Assembly (NCBI RefSeq): GCF_027942865.1
Contig: NC_134510.1
Coordinates: 11,436,743 to 11,500,742, forward strand
DNA length: 64,000 bases
Origin: Odontesthes bonariensis
Taxonomy: Eukaryota > Chordata > Actinopteri > Atheriniformes > Atherinopsidae
Reading direction: 5' to 3'
Shown: positions 18,922-33,200 of the stretch, piece after piece
Layout of the letters: the number at the start of each line of letters is the position of its first letter
Numbering within the stretch: position 1 is the stretch's first letter
The notes under the pieces: model-generated
Database searches by the model: none
What the model saw: only the letters and a program-made list of their open reading frames with translations
Told to the model about the DNA's origin: nothing
Position numbers and translations under genes: made by a program

Positions 18922-20826
18922 TCGTGTAAAAGTTCTATTATAAAATGATGAAGCTCAAAGGGAAACATGAAACTGTACAAATGGAACACAGAGATTCTCC
19001 TGTATGGATGCTGCTCCATTCATCAAGTTTCCAAAAACTGAGCTGGGATTTTCTGCAGGAATGAAAACGATCCAAACACTTGTCAGTCTTTGCTGCTCGA
19101 TGCCGCTGTTGTGTTTGATGACATCAAAATGTCGTTTACTTCAACAAGCTGAAAGTCTGATAAACGTGAGAGTCTCTCGCCGGGTGCTGTGGCGCGCGCC
19201 TGTAATCCAAGCTACCGGGAGGCTGAGGCTGGTGGATCGCTTGAGCTCAGGAGCTCTGAGCTCAGTGGGCTATGCCGATCGGGTGTCCGCACTAAGCTCG
19301 GTACCGATATGGTGCTCCTGGGGGAGCCCGGGACCACCAGGTCGTCTAAGGAGGGGAGAACCGGCCCAGGTCGGAAACGGAGCAGGTCAAAGCCCCCGTG
19401 CCGCTCAGTAGTGGGATCGCACCTGTGATTAGACGCTGCAGTGCAGCCTGAGTCATACAGCGGGACCCAGTCTTTTTACACTCTTTGTTCTCTCCAACAA
19501 AATACTGGGACAACACACACGCTCCAACATCACCTCTTTACACGTTACAGCAGTTTCTCTATCTTCTCTTTTCCATTGAAAAGCACAGCTGTTTCTTGGA
19601 CCTGCAGCGCCCCCACCTGGAGAAGACGAGCAACGACCATCAGCCACATCACTCACCGCTGCTTCACAGATACACTCTGCTCCATCACTCATTCAATCAA
19701 GCTGCTGCTGTCACATCACACACACTTTGAGGAGACTTTTACTGCTTTGATTAATTGAATACGTCCACAGAGATTCTTTTGGGGTGACAATGAGACACAC
19801 ACAACATAAATATGCAAACATTTTAGACTGTCTATCGTGTGACCTTCTCTACAGTTCTTGGATGTTTGTTAGATTGTAATATCAGCACTTGACATCTCCG
19901 AGTGTGTGCAACACTCAGACTATAAGACAGTGATGCAGATGAACTGCAAGAATTCTTACTGTTAAACAGCAGAAGTGTAAAGTGAAACATGCTGTGTGTG
20001 TTACTGTGCTCATGAGTATTATTTCATGTCTTCTGCTGTGACAGAGGTCGTACTAATTCTGTGAATTACAACATTCGCTTTGCTCCAATCGTGCAGTTGT
20101 GTGGCAACATCACACTTACACTGATTTTTATCTGAAAATGTCTCTGACTGTTTCTGCAGAGGTGACATGTGGTTTTATCACAAGTGCTTCTACTTCTGCT
20201 CAGTTAACATGTTAAACATGATCTTTTTAAAACAAGCTGATGTGTAATTTAAAGTGTGCGTTCTTTATCTCAACAGTTAGGTGTTAGAAATGAGCAGTTT
20301 CTCCTCTCTCAGGTAGATGTGGTATTTATCAAAATCCCTTCCTATAATTGTACATTTTAGTTAATGGAGTCAAATAATCTGAGATGGAGACAGGATTCTA
20401 AATTGTTAGTGTTGCTGGGTTTCAGCGTGAGAAATGAATTACATGTTAAAATGAAATGAGGGCTGAGTCTTTGTACTGACGAACAGAACTGGGAGTTCTA
20501 TAGTTCACTTCCTGTAAAATACTAAAGAACAAACATGAAGATGGATCACTGAAGGTTTCTTTATACCTGTAATGGAAAACAAACACAGTTTTGTTGCTTC
20601 ATATTTGTTTTAGCATCAATTTAACTCAAAGATGAACTCTTTTTTTCTGTATAAGATACTTAAAAAGGAAGAAACTGACTCATTTCCACTCATATAGTTC
20701 ATATCAACTCTAAACTGTAAGTTATCATCTGACTCTGTCTGAATATTATTCATGTAAGAGAAGGAGTGGATCAAACCCTGTAAACATATACAACATAACA
20801 ATGTTAAAACCTATTTTCATAAAATG
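18922..20826 (+). repeat. 7SL repeat unit B (empty for all three insertions)
   Basis: Starts TCGTGTAAAAGTTCTATTA, contains an uninterrupted GTATGGATGCTGCTCCATTC and TTTACTTCAACAAGCTG, a 7SL gene, and ACATGTTAAAATGAAATG, i.e. empty sites for the retroposon tail, the hAT and the TTAA element. It ends where a minus-oriented LTR begins (20827). Confidence 0.85.
19179..19475 (+). ncRNA. 7SL (SRP) RNA gene, copy B
   Basis: About 297 nt. It is nearly identical to copy A, differing mainly by loss of two bases in GAGCT(GC)AGTGGGC and small changes such as GAGCCCGGG. The helix 8 block (CCAGGTCGGAAACGGAGCAG) and the 3' end with T5 (19473-19477) are intact. Same role as copy A: scaffold of the signal recognition particle. 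The 2-nt loss lies at the edge of the Alu/S boundary helix and might weaken it. Confidence 0.9.
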
Positions 20827-21224
20827 TTAGATCGATTCTTTCAATGGAAGCTCAAGAACAAGCCGGAGGAATCTCAAGTTAAATAAAATGTTTATTGGTA
20901 GTCACACGTCAATCATATCAGCGCTGGGCTCAGTGGAACAGAGCTCCTGCAGGAAATCCGTCAGACTGAGCCTCGATTTCCGGGTATCATTTGCATTTAT
21001 AGCCTCATAGGTTGGACTCACACTCGACCGAGTATGATTGGACATGAGTAGGTTCAACATGCTTCGTCATATTCTCTGGATCAGCCAAAACAATGTGTGT
21101 GTGTGAATTTGCACCTGCTTTCTCAATTGTTTTGTCTTCCCTTTCCTGGATAACTTTAGGTCATCGTGGAAAAGTAAAGAGATTATTTCATTCATAATGT
21201 CTGAGAACAAAGCCAATTTGAACA
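20827..21224 (-). mobile_element. solo LTR (copy a)
   Basis: Reverse complement begins TGTTCAAATTGGCTTTGTTC and ends GAAAGAATCGATCTAA. It is about 85% like the LTRs at 41189-41602 and 47319-47732. It has no internal sequence on either side. Its 5' edge abuts the first satellite unit exactly. It is more diverged than the other LTR copies and shows no clear 4-6-bp duplication. Confidence 0.75.
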
Positions 21225-24200
21225 AAATAACTGGCCTCTCTGTACCATAATCACTTACAGACGCTCATACAAGTAGTGTTCATTTTACTTGTGGTCTTGT
21301 TCACATGTAAACACAACACATTAGGATGGAACTTTGTCACTTCCTGTTTAGGTTTAGCCAATAAGGCAGGGTTGGGACTTTAAAAATCCAGACTTCTTAG
21401 CGAGGCTTAGGAAATGATCATGGTTAGGGGTCAAATGTAATCTTTTGACAGGGAGTTGGTACCTTATTTGGATAAAGGACAGTCTTTGAGTTAGGATTCA
21501 ATTCAATTCAAACAAGAAAGAATGCCTTTCTAATCCCAAATTGAAAAAGATAACATTACAGTGATTGTTTTTCCACAATTTACACATTACCTTTACATGT
21601 GACTATGTGTCCCAGCAGGAAGCTGAGGACTTCTGTCCTGTGAATAGTTTTATCAGCTGTATAAATGAATATATATGATTTAATGTTCAACTCTTCATAC
21701 CAATTTCTATGTGTAACTATAAAAAAGATTGATTCATTAAAAAAAAAGACCCTGTTCTACACTTAGTCCAATTTGAGAAGAGCTAATGTTTGGATGCTGT
21801 TTTTTCTTTTGAAACGAGTTTAAACCTGACTTCAGCATACTTTGGCTTTAAGCTGAAGGTGGGAAGTGTTTATTTCAGAGGTTTTTGGTCATTTGAATAT
21901 GAGTGACTATGAACTTTTTCAAAATCTTCTCAGTGGAAACTTTAGAAAAGAGTGCAGACTTTGACATTTCTCAAACCTGATATTTTTCCTGTTGGAAGTA
22001 TGTTGTTCCACTTTTCTGGGTTTCTGAGAGTGTTTTCTTCATGTTGGGATGCAACAAGTCCTCAGCAGAAGTTAGAATCTTCCACAACTGGTGGAGTGAA
22101 ATGTGAAGAAAAAAAACTGTGTAGACTGATGGTGTTTATGTTTGTTTTTAAATGATGCTGCGATGATGCTTCTGAGGAGGGAACCATGGCGATCATGGAA
22201 TTCCTCTGGGCTGTGGCCAGAAAGCTAAGAATCCTCTCACGGAACTGCAAACTTAACCTGAAAGTCCTGCAGCTCGGAATCATAGTTTAAGAGTAATTAT
22301 TGAGCCTGAATATCACAGCACCTCTGAGCAAAGAAAGATAAAAAAAAAACTCATCTTATGAGATAGTGGGGCTGACCCAATTGTTGGGCAGGACACCTGC
22401 TTTTCAAGACTGTGATAGCTGATCAAAGGAAAAACCCACACAGTCACATGTGAAAGTGCTCCTAAATATGACAGATCTTAAGCTTTTACTTTGAAATAAC
22501 TGGCCTCTCTGTACCATAATCACTTACAGACGCACATAAAAGTAGTGTTCATTTTACTTGTGGTCTTGTTCACATGTAAACACAACACATTAGGATGGAA
22601 CTTTGTCACTTCCTGTTTAGGTTTAGCCAATAAGGCAGGGTTGGGACTTTAAAAGTCCAGACTTCTTAGCGAGGCTTAGGAAATGATCATGGTTAGGGGT
22701 CAAATGTAATCTTTTGACAGGGAGTTGGTACCTTATTTGGATAAAGGACAGTCTTTGAGTTAGGATTCAATTCAATTCAAACAAGAAAGAATGCCTTTCT
22801 AATCCCAAATTGAAAAAGATAACATTACAGTGATTGTTTTTCCACAATTTACACATTACCTTTACATGTGACTATGTGTCCCAGCAGGAAGCTGAGGACT
22901 TCTGTCCTGTGAATAGTTTTATCAGCTGTATAAATGAATATATATGATTTAATGTTCAACTCTTCATACCAATTTCTATGTGTAACTATAAAAAAGATTG
23001 ATTCATTAAAAAAAAAGACCCTGTTCTACACTTAGTCCAATTTGAGAAGAGCTAATGTTTGGATGCTGTTTTTTCTTTTGAAACGAGTTTAAACCTGACT
23101 TCAGCATACTTTGCCTTTAAGCTGAAGGTGGGAAGTGTTTATTTCAGAGGTTTTTGATCATTTGAATATGAGTGACTATGAACTTTTTCAAAATCTTCTC
23201 AGTGGAAACTTTAGAAAAGAGTGCAGACTTTGACATTTCTCAAACCTGATATTTTTCCTGTTGGAAGTATGTTGTTCCACTTTTCTGGGTTTCTGAGAGT
23301 GTTTTCTTCATGTTGGGATGCAACAAGTCCTCAGCAGAAGTTAGAATCTTCCACAACTGGTGGAGTGAAATGTGAAGAAAAAAAGTTGTGTAGACTGATG
23401 GTGTTTATGTTTGTTTTTAAATGATGCTGCGATGATGCTTCTGAGGAGGGAACCATGGCGATCATGGAATTCCTCTGGGCTGTGGCCAGAAAGCTAAGAA
23501 TCCTCTCACGGAACTGCAAACTTAACCTGAAAGTCCTGCAGCTCGGAATCATAGTTTAAGAGTAATTATTGAGCCTGAATATCACAGCACCTCTGAGCAA
23601 AGAAAGATAAAAAAAAAACTCATCTTATGAGACAGTGGGGCTGACCCAATTGTTGGGCAGGACACCTGCTTTTCAAGACTGTGATAGCTGATCAAAGGAA
23701 AAACCCACACAGTCACATGTGAAAGTGCTCCTAAATATGACAGATCTTAAGCTTTTACTTTGAAATAACTGGCCTCTCTGTACCATAATCACTTACAGAC
23801 GCACATAAAAGTAGTGTTCATTTTACTTGTGGTCTTGTTCACATGTAAACACAACACATTAGGATGGAACTTTGTCACTTCCTGTTTAGGTTTAGCCAAT
23901 AAGGCAGGGTTGGGACTTTAAAAATCCAGACTTCTTAGCGAGGCTTAGGAAATGATCATGGTTAGGGGTCAAATGTAATCTTTTGACAGGGAGTTGGTAC
24001 CTTATTTGGATAAAGGACAGTCTTTGAGTTAGGATTCAATTCAATTCAAACAAGAAAGAATGCCTTTCTAATCCCAAATTGAAAAAGATAACATTACAGT
24101 GATTGTTTTTCCACAATTTACACATTACCTTTACATGTGACTATGTGTCCCAGCAGGAAGCTGAGGACTTCTGTCCTGTGAATAGTTTTATCAGCTGTAT

Positions 24201-27200
24201 AAATGAATATATATGATTTAATGTTCAACTCTTCATACCAATTTCTATGTGTAACTATAAAAAAGATTGATTCATTAAAAAAAAAGACCCTGTTCTACAC
24301 TTAGTCCAATTTGAGAAGAGCTAATGTTTGGATGCTGTTTTTTCTTTTGAAACGAGTTTAAACCTGACTTCAGCATACTTTGCCTTTAAGCTGAAGGTGG
24401 GAAGTGTTTATTTCAGAGGTTTTTGGTCATTTGAATATGAGTGACTATGAACTTTTTCAAAATCTTCTCAGTGGAAACTTTAGAAAAGAGTGCAGACTTT
24501 GACATTTCTCAAACCTGATATTTTTCCTGTTGGAAGTATGTTGCTCCACTTTTCTGTGTTTCTGAGAGTGTTTTCTTCATGTTGGGATGCAACAAGTCCT
24601 CAGCAGAAGTTAGAATCTTCCACAACTGGTGGAGTGAAATGTGAAGAAAAAAAGTTGTGTAGACTGATGGTGTTTATGATTGTTTTTAAATGATGCTGCG
24701 ATGATGCTTCTGAGGAGGGAACCATGGCGATCATGGAATTCCTCTGGGCTGTGGCCAGAAAGCTAAGAATCCTCTCACGGAACTGCAAACTTAACCTGAA
24801 AGTCCTGCAGCTCGGAATCATAGTTTAAGAGTAATTATTGAGCCTGAATATCACAGCACCTCTGAGCAAAGAAAGATAAAAAAAAAACTCATCTTATGAG
24901 ACAGTGGGGCTGACCCAATTGTTGGGCAGGACACCTGCTTTTCAAGACTGTGATAGCTGATCAAAGGAAAAACCCACACAGTCACATGTGAAAGTGCTCC
25001 TAAATATGACAGATCTTAAGCTTTTACTTTGAAATAACTGGCCTCTCTGTACCATAATCACTTACAGACGCACATAAAAGTAGTGTTCATTTTACTTGTG
25101 GTCTTGTTCACATGTAAACACAACACATTAGGATGGAACTTTGTCACTTCCTGTTTAGGTTTAGCCAATAAGGCAGGGTTGGGACTTTAAAAATCCAGAC
25201 TTCTTAGCGAGGCTTAGGAAATGATCATGGTTAGGGGTCAAATGTAATCTTTTGACAGGGAGTTGGTACCTTATTTGGATAAAGGACAGTCTTTGAGTTA
25301 GGATTCAATTCAATTCAAACAAGAAAGAATGCCTTTCTAATCCCAAATTGAAAAAGATAACATTACAGTGATTGTTTTTCCACAATTTACACATTACCTT
25401 TACATGTGACTATGTGTCCCAGCAGGAAGCTGAGGACTTCTGTCCTGTGAATAGTTTTATCAGCTGTATAAATGAATATATATGATTTAATGTTCAACTC
25501 TTCATACCAATTTCTATGTGTAACTATAAAAAAGATTGATTCATTAAAAAAAAAGACCCTGTTCTACACTTAGTCCAATTTGAGAAGAGCTAATGTTTGG
25601 ATGCTGTTTTTTCTTTTGAAACGAGTTTAAACCTGACTTCAGCATACTTTGCCTTTAAGCTGAAGGTGGGAAGTGTTTATTTCAGAGGTTTTTGGTCATT
25701 TGAATATGAGTGACTATGAACTTTTTCAAAATCTTCTCAGTGGAAACTTTAGAAAAGAGTGCAGACTTTGACATTTCTCAAACCTGATATTTTTCCTGTT
25801 GGAAGTATGTTGCTCCACTTTTCTGTGTTTCTGAGAGTGTTTTCTTCATGTTGGGATGCAACAAGTCCTCAGCAGAAGTTAGAATCTTCCACAACTGGTG
25901 GAGTGAAATGTGAAGAAAAAAAGTTGTGTAGACTGATGGTGTTTATGATTGTTTTTAAATGATGCTGCGATGATGCTTCTGAGGAGGGAACCATGGCGAT
26001 CATGGAATTCCTCTGGGCTGTGGCCAGAAAGCTAAGAATCCTCTCACGGAACTGCAAACTTAACCTGAAAGTCCTGCAGCTCGGAATCACAGTTTAAGAG
26101 TAATTATTGAGCCTGAATATCACAGCACCTCTGAGCAAAGAAAGATAAAAAAAAAACTCATCTTATGAGACAGTGGGGCTGACCCAATTGTTGGGCAGGA
26201 CACCTGCTTTTCAAGACTGTGATAGCTGATCAAAGGAAAAACCCACACAGTCACATGTGAAAGTGCTCCTAAATATGACAGATCTTAAGCTTTTACTTTG
26301 AAATAACTGGCCTCTCTGTACCATAATCACTTACAGACGCACATAAAAGTAGTGTTCATTTTACTTGTGGTCTTGTTCACATGTAAACACAACACATTAG
26401 GATGGAACTTTGTCACTTCCTGTTTAGGTTTAGCCAATAAGGCAGGGTTGGGACTTTAAAAATCCAGACTTCTTAGCAAGGCTTAGGAAATGATCATGGT
26501 TAGGGGTCAAATGTAATCTTTTGACAGGGAGTTGGTACCTTATTTGGATAAAGGACAGTCTTTGAGTTAGGATTCAATTCAATTCAAACAAGAAAGAATG
26601 CCTTTCTAATCCCAAATTGAAAAAGATAACATTACAGTGATTGTTTTTCCACAATTTACACATTACCTTTACATGTGACTATGTGTCCCAGCAGGAAGCT
26701 GAGGACTTCTGTCCTGTGAATAGTTTTATCAGCTGTATAAATGAATATATATGATTTAATGTTCAACTCTTCATACCAATTTCTATATGTAACTATAAAA
26801 AAGATTGATTCATTAAAAAAAAAGACCCTGTTCTACACTTAGTCCAATTTGAGAAGAGCTAATGTTTGGATGCTGTTTTTTCTTTTGAAACGAGTTTAAA
26901 CCTGACTTCAGCATACTTTGCCTTTAAGCTGAAGGTGGGAAGTGTTTATTTCAGAGGTTTTTGGTCATTTGAATATGACTGACTATGAACTTTTTCATAA
27001 TCTTCTCAGTGGAAACTTTATAAAAGAGTGCAGACTTTGACATTTCTCAAACCTGATATTTTTCCTGTTGGAAGTATGTTGTTCCACTTTTCTGGGTTTC
27101 TGAGAGTGTTTTCTTCATGTTGGGATGCAACAAGTCCTCAGCAGAAGTTAGAATCTTCCACAACTGGTGGAGTGAAATGTGAAGAAAAAAAGTTGTGTAG

Positions 27201-30200
27201 ACTGATGGTGTTTATGATTGTTTTTAAATGATGCTGCGATGATGCTTCTGAGGAGGGAACCATGGCGATCATGGAATTCCTCTGGGCTGTGGCCAGAAAG
27301 CTAAGAATCCTCTCACGGAACTGCAAACTTAACCTGAAAGTCCTGCAGCTCGGAATCATAGTTTAAGAGTAATTATTGAGCCTGAATATCACAGCACCTC
27401 TGAGCAAAGAAAGATAAAAAAAAAACTCATCTTATGAGACAGTGGGGCTGACCCAATTGTTGGGCAGGACACCTGCTTTTCAAGACTGTGATAGCTGATC
27501 AAAGGAAAAACCCACATAGTCACATGTGAAAGTGCTCCTAAATATGACAGATCTTAAGCTTTTACTTTGAAATAACTGGCCTCTCTGTACCATAATCACT
27601 TACAGACGCACATAAAAGTAGTGTTCATTTTACTTGTGGTCTTGTTCACATGTAAACACAACACATTAGGATGGAACTTTGTCACTTCCTGTTTAGGTTT
27701 AGCCAATAAGGCAGGGTTGGGACTTTAAAAGTCCAGACTTCTTAGCGAGGCTTAGGAAATGATCATGGTTAGGGGTCAAATGTAATCTTTTGACAGGGAG
27801 TTGGTACCTTATTTGGATAAAGGACAGTCTTTGAGTTAGGATTCAATTCAATTCAAACAAGAAAGAATGCCTTTCTAATCCCAAATTGAAAAAGATAACA
27901 TTACAGTGATTGTTTTTCCACAATTTACACATTACCTTTACATGTGACTATGTGTCCCAGCAGGAAGCTGAGGACTTCTGTCCTGTGAATAGTTTTATCA
28001 GCTGTATAAATGAATATATATGATTTAATGTTCAACTCTTCATACCAATTTCTATGTGTAACTATAAAAAAGATTGATTCATTAAAAAAAAAGACCCTGT
28101 TCTACACTTAGTCCAATTTGAGAAGAGCTAATGTTTGGATGCTGTTTTTTCTTTTGAAACGAGTTTAAACCTGACTTCAGCATACTTTGCCTTTAAGCTG
28201 AAGGTGGGAAGTGTTTATTTCAGAGGTTTTTGGTCATTTGAATATGAGTGACTATGAACTTTTTCAAAATCTTCTCAGTGGAAACTTTAGAAAAGAGTGC
28301 AGACTTTGACATTTCTCAAACCTGATATTTTTCCTGTTGGAAGTATGTTGCTCCACTTTTCTGGGTTTCTGAGAGTGTTTTCTTCATGTTGGGATGCAAC
28401 AAGTCCTCAGCAGAAGTTAGAATCTTCCACAACTGGTGGAGTGAAATGTGAAGAAAAAAAGTTGTGTAGACTGATGGTGTTTATGATTGTTTTTAAATGA
28501 TGCTGCGATGATGCTTCTGAGGAGGGAACCATGGCGATCATTGAATTCCTCTGGGCTGTGGCCAGAAAGCTAAGAATCCTCTCACGGAACTGCAAACTTA
28601 ACCTGAAAGTCCTGCAGCTCGGAATCATAGTTTAAGAGTAATTATTGAGCCTGAATATCACAGCACCTCTGAGCAAAGAAAGATAAAAAAAAAACTCATC
28701 TTATGAGACAGTGGGGCTGACCCAATTGTTGGGCAGGACACCTGCTTTTCAAGACTGTGATAGCTGATCAAAGGAAAAACCCACACAGTCACATGTGAAA
28801 GTGCTCCTAAATATGACAGATCTAAAGCTTTTACTTTGAAATAACTGGCCTTTCTGTACCATAATCACTTACAGACGCACATAAAAGTAGTGTTCATTTT
28901 ACTTGTGGTCTTGTTCACATGTAAACACAACACATTAGGATGGAACTTTGTCACTTCCTGTTTAGGTTTAGCCAATAAGGCAGGGTTGGGACTTTAAAAA
29001 TCCAGACTTCTTAGCGAGGGTTAGGAAATGATCATGGTTAGGGGTCAAATGTAATCTTTTGACAGGGAGTTGGTACCTTATTTGGATAAAGGACAGTCTT
29101 TGAGTTAGGATTCAATTCAATTCAAACAAGAAAGAATGCCTTTCCAATCCCAAATTGAAAAAGATAACATTACAGTGATTGTTTTTCCACAATTTACACA
29201 TTACCTTTACATGTGACTGTGTGTCCCAGCAGGAAGCTGAGGACTTCTGTCCTGTGAATAGTTTTATCAGCTGTATAAATGAATATATATGATTTAATGT
29301 TCAACTCTTCATACCAATTTCTATGTGTAACTATAAAAAAGATTGATTCATTAAAAAAAAAGACCCTGTTCTACACTTAGTCCAATTTGAGAAGAGCTAA
29401 TGTTTGGATGCTGATTTTTCTATTGAAACGAGTTTAAACCTGACTTCAGCATACTTTGCCTTTAAGCTGAAGGTGGGAAGTGTTTATTTCAGAGGTTTTT
29501 GGTCATTTGAATATGAGTGACTATGAACTTTTTCAAAATCTTCTCAGTGGAAACTTTAGAAAAGAGTGCAGACTTTGACATTTCTCAAACCTGATATTTT
29601 TCCTGTTGGAAGTATGTTGTTCCACTTTTCTGGGTTTCTGAGAGTGTTTTCTTCATGTTGGGATGCAACAAGTCCTCAGCAGAAGTTAGAATCTTCCACA
29701 ACTGGTGGAGTGAAATGTGAAGAAAAAAAGTTGTGTAGACTGATGGTGTTTATGATTGTTTTTAAATGATGCTGCGATGATGCTTCTGAGGAGGGAACCA
29801 TGGCGATCATGGAATTCCTCTGGGCTGTGGCCAGAAAGCTAAGAATCCTCTCACGGAACTGCAAACTTAACCTGAAAGTCCTTCAGCTCGGAATCATAGT
29901 TTAAGAGTAATTATTGAGCCTGAATATCACAGCACCTCTGAGCAAAGAAAGATAAAAAAAAAAAACTCATCTTATGAGACAGTGGGGCTGACCCAATTGT
30001 TGGGCAGGACACCTGCTTTTCAAGACTGTGATAGCTGATCAAAGGAAAAACCCACACAGTCACATGTGAAAGTGCTCCTAAATATGACAGATCTTAAGCT
30101 TTTACTTTGAAATAACTGGCCTCTCTGTACCATAATCACTTACAGACGCACATAAAAGTAGTGTTCATTTTACTTGTGGTCTTGTTCACATGTAAACACA

Positions 30201-33200
30201 ACACATTAGGATGGAACTTTGTCACTTCCTGTTTAGGTTTAGCCAATAAGGCAGGGTTGGGACTTTAAAAATCCAGACTTCTTAGCGAGGCTTAGGAAAT
30301 GATCATGGTTAGGGGTCAAATGTAATCTTTTGACAGGGAGTTGGTACCTTATTTGGATAAAGGACAGTCTTTGAGTTAGGATTCAATTCAATTCAAACAA
30401 GAAAGAATGCCTTTCTAATCCCAAATTGAAAAAGATAACATTACAGTGATTGTTTTTCCACAATTTACACATTACCTTTACATGTGACTATGTGTCCCAG
30501 CAGGAAGCTGAGGACTTCTGTCCTGTGAATAGTTTTATCAGCTGTATAAATGAATATATATGATTTAATGTTCAACTCTTCATACCAATTTCTATGTGTA
30601 ACTATAAAAAAGATTGATTCATTAAAAAAAAAGACCCTGTTCTACACTTAGTCCAATTTGAGAAGAGCTAATGTTTGGATGCTGTTTTTTCTTTTGAAAC
30701 GAGTTTAAACCTGACTTCAGCATACTTTGCCTTTAAGCTGAAGGTGGGAAGTGTTTATTTCAGAGGTTTTTGGTCATTTGAATATGAGTGACTATGAACT
30801 TTTTCAAAATCTTCTCAGTGGAAACTTTAGAAAAGAGTGCAGACTTTGACATTTCTCAAACCTGATATTTTTCCTGTTGGAAGTATGTTGCTCCACTTTT
30901 CTGGGTTTCTGAGAGTGTTTTCTTCATGTTGGGATGCAACAAGTCCTCAGCAGAAGTTAGAATCTTCCACAACTGGTGGAGTGAAATGTGAAGAAAAAAA
31001 GTTGTGTAGACTGATGGTGTTTATGATTGTTTTTAAATGATGCTGCGATGATGCTTCTGAGGAGGGAACCATGGCGATCATGGAATTCCTCTGGGCTGTG
31101 GCCACAAAGCTAAGAATCGTCTCACGGAACTGCAAACTTAACCTGAAAGTCCTGCAGCTCGGAATCATAGTTTAAGAGTAATTATTGAGCCTGAATATCA
31201 CAGCACCTCTGAGCAAAGAAAGATAATAAAAAAAACTCATCTTATGAGACAGTGGGGCTGACCCAATTGTTGGGCAGGACACCTGCTTTTCAAGACTGTG
31301 ATAGCTGATCAAAGGAAAAACCCACACAGTCACATGTGAAAGTGCTCCTAAATATGACAGATCTTAAGCTTTTACTTTGAAATAACTGGCCTCTCTGTAC
31401 CATAATCACTTACAGACGCACATAAAAGTAGTGTTCATTTTACTTGTGGTCTTGTTCACATGTAAACACAACACATTAGGATGGAACTTTGTCACTTCCT
31501 GTTTAGGTTTAGCCAATAAGGCAGGGTTGGGACTTTAAAAATCCAGACTTCTTAGCGAGGCTTAGGAAATGATCATGGTTAGGGGTCAAATGTAATCTTT
31601 TGACAGGGAGTTGGTACCTTATTTGGATAAAGGACAGTCTTTGAGTTAGGATTCAATTCAATTCAAACAAGAAAGAATGCCTTTCTAATCCCAAATTGAA
31701 AAAGATAACATTACAGTGATTGTTTTTCCACAATTTACACATTACCTTTACATGTGACTATGTGTCCCAGCAGGAAGCTGAGGACTTCTGTCCTGTGAAT
31801 AGTTTTATCAGCTGTATAAATGAATATATATGATTTAATGTTCAACTCTTCATACCAATTTCTATGTGTAACTATAAAAAAGATTGATTCATTAAAAAAA
31901 AAGACCCTGTTCTACACTTAGTCCAATTTGAGAAGAGCTAATGTTTGGATGCTGATTTTTCTTTTGAAATGAGTTTAAACCTGACTTCAGCATACTTTGC
32001 CTTTAAGCTGAAGGTGGGAAGTGTTTATTTCAGAGGTTTTTGGTCATTTGAATATGAGTGACTATGAACTTTTTCAAAATCTTCTCAGTGGAAACTTTAG
32101 AAAAGAGTGCAGACTTTGACATTTCTCAAACCTGATATTTTTCCTGTTGGAAGTATGTTGTTCCACTTTTCTGGGTTTCTGAGAGTGTTTTCTTCATGTT
32201 GGGATGCAACAAGTCCTCAGCAGAAGTTAGAATCTTCCACAACTGGTGGAGTGAAATGTGAAGAAAAAAAGTTGTGTAGACTGATGGTGTTTATGATTGT
32301 TTTTAAATGATGCTGCGATGATGCTTCTGAGGAGGGAACCATGGCGATCATGGAATTCCTCTGGGCTGTGGCCAGAAAGCTAAGAATCCTCTCACGGAAC
32401 TGCAAACTTAACCTGAAAGTCCTGCAGCTCGGAATCATAGTTTAAGAGTAATTATTGAGCCTGAATATCACAGCACCTCTGAGCAAAGAAAGATAAAAAA
32501 AACTCATCTTATGAGACAGTGGGGCTGACCCAATTGTTGGGCAGGACACCTGCTTTTCAAGACTGTGATAGCTGATCAAAGGAAAAACCCACACAGTCAC
32601 ATGTGAAAGTGCTCCTAAATATGACAGATCTTAAGCTTTTACTTTGAAATAACTGGCCTCTCTGTACCATAATCACTTACAGACGCACATAAAAGTAGTG
32701 TTCATTTTACTTGTGGTCTTGTTCACATGTAAACACAACACATTAGGATGGAACTTTGTCACTTCCTGTTTAGGTTTAGCCAATAACGCAGGGTTGGGAC
32801 TTTAAAAATCCAGACTTCTTAGCGAGGCTTAGGAAATGATCATGGTTAGGGGTCAAATGTAATCTTTTGACAGGGAGTTGGTACCTTATTTGGATAAAGG
32901 ACAGTCTTTGAGTTAGGATTCAATTCAATTCAAACAAGAAAGAATGCCTTTCTAATCCCAAATTGAAAAAGATAACATTACAGTGATTGTTTTTCCACAA
33001 TTTACACATTACCTTTACATGTGACTATGTGTCCCAGCAGGAAGCTGAGGACTTCTGTCCTGTGAATAGTTTTATCAGCTGTATAAATGAATATATATGA
33101 TTTAATGTTCAACTCTTCATACCAATTTCTATGTGTAACTATAAAAAAGATTGATTCATTAAAAAAAAAGACCCTGTTCTACACTTAGTCCAATTTGAGA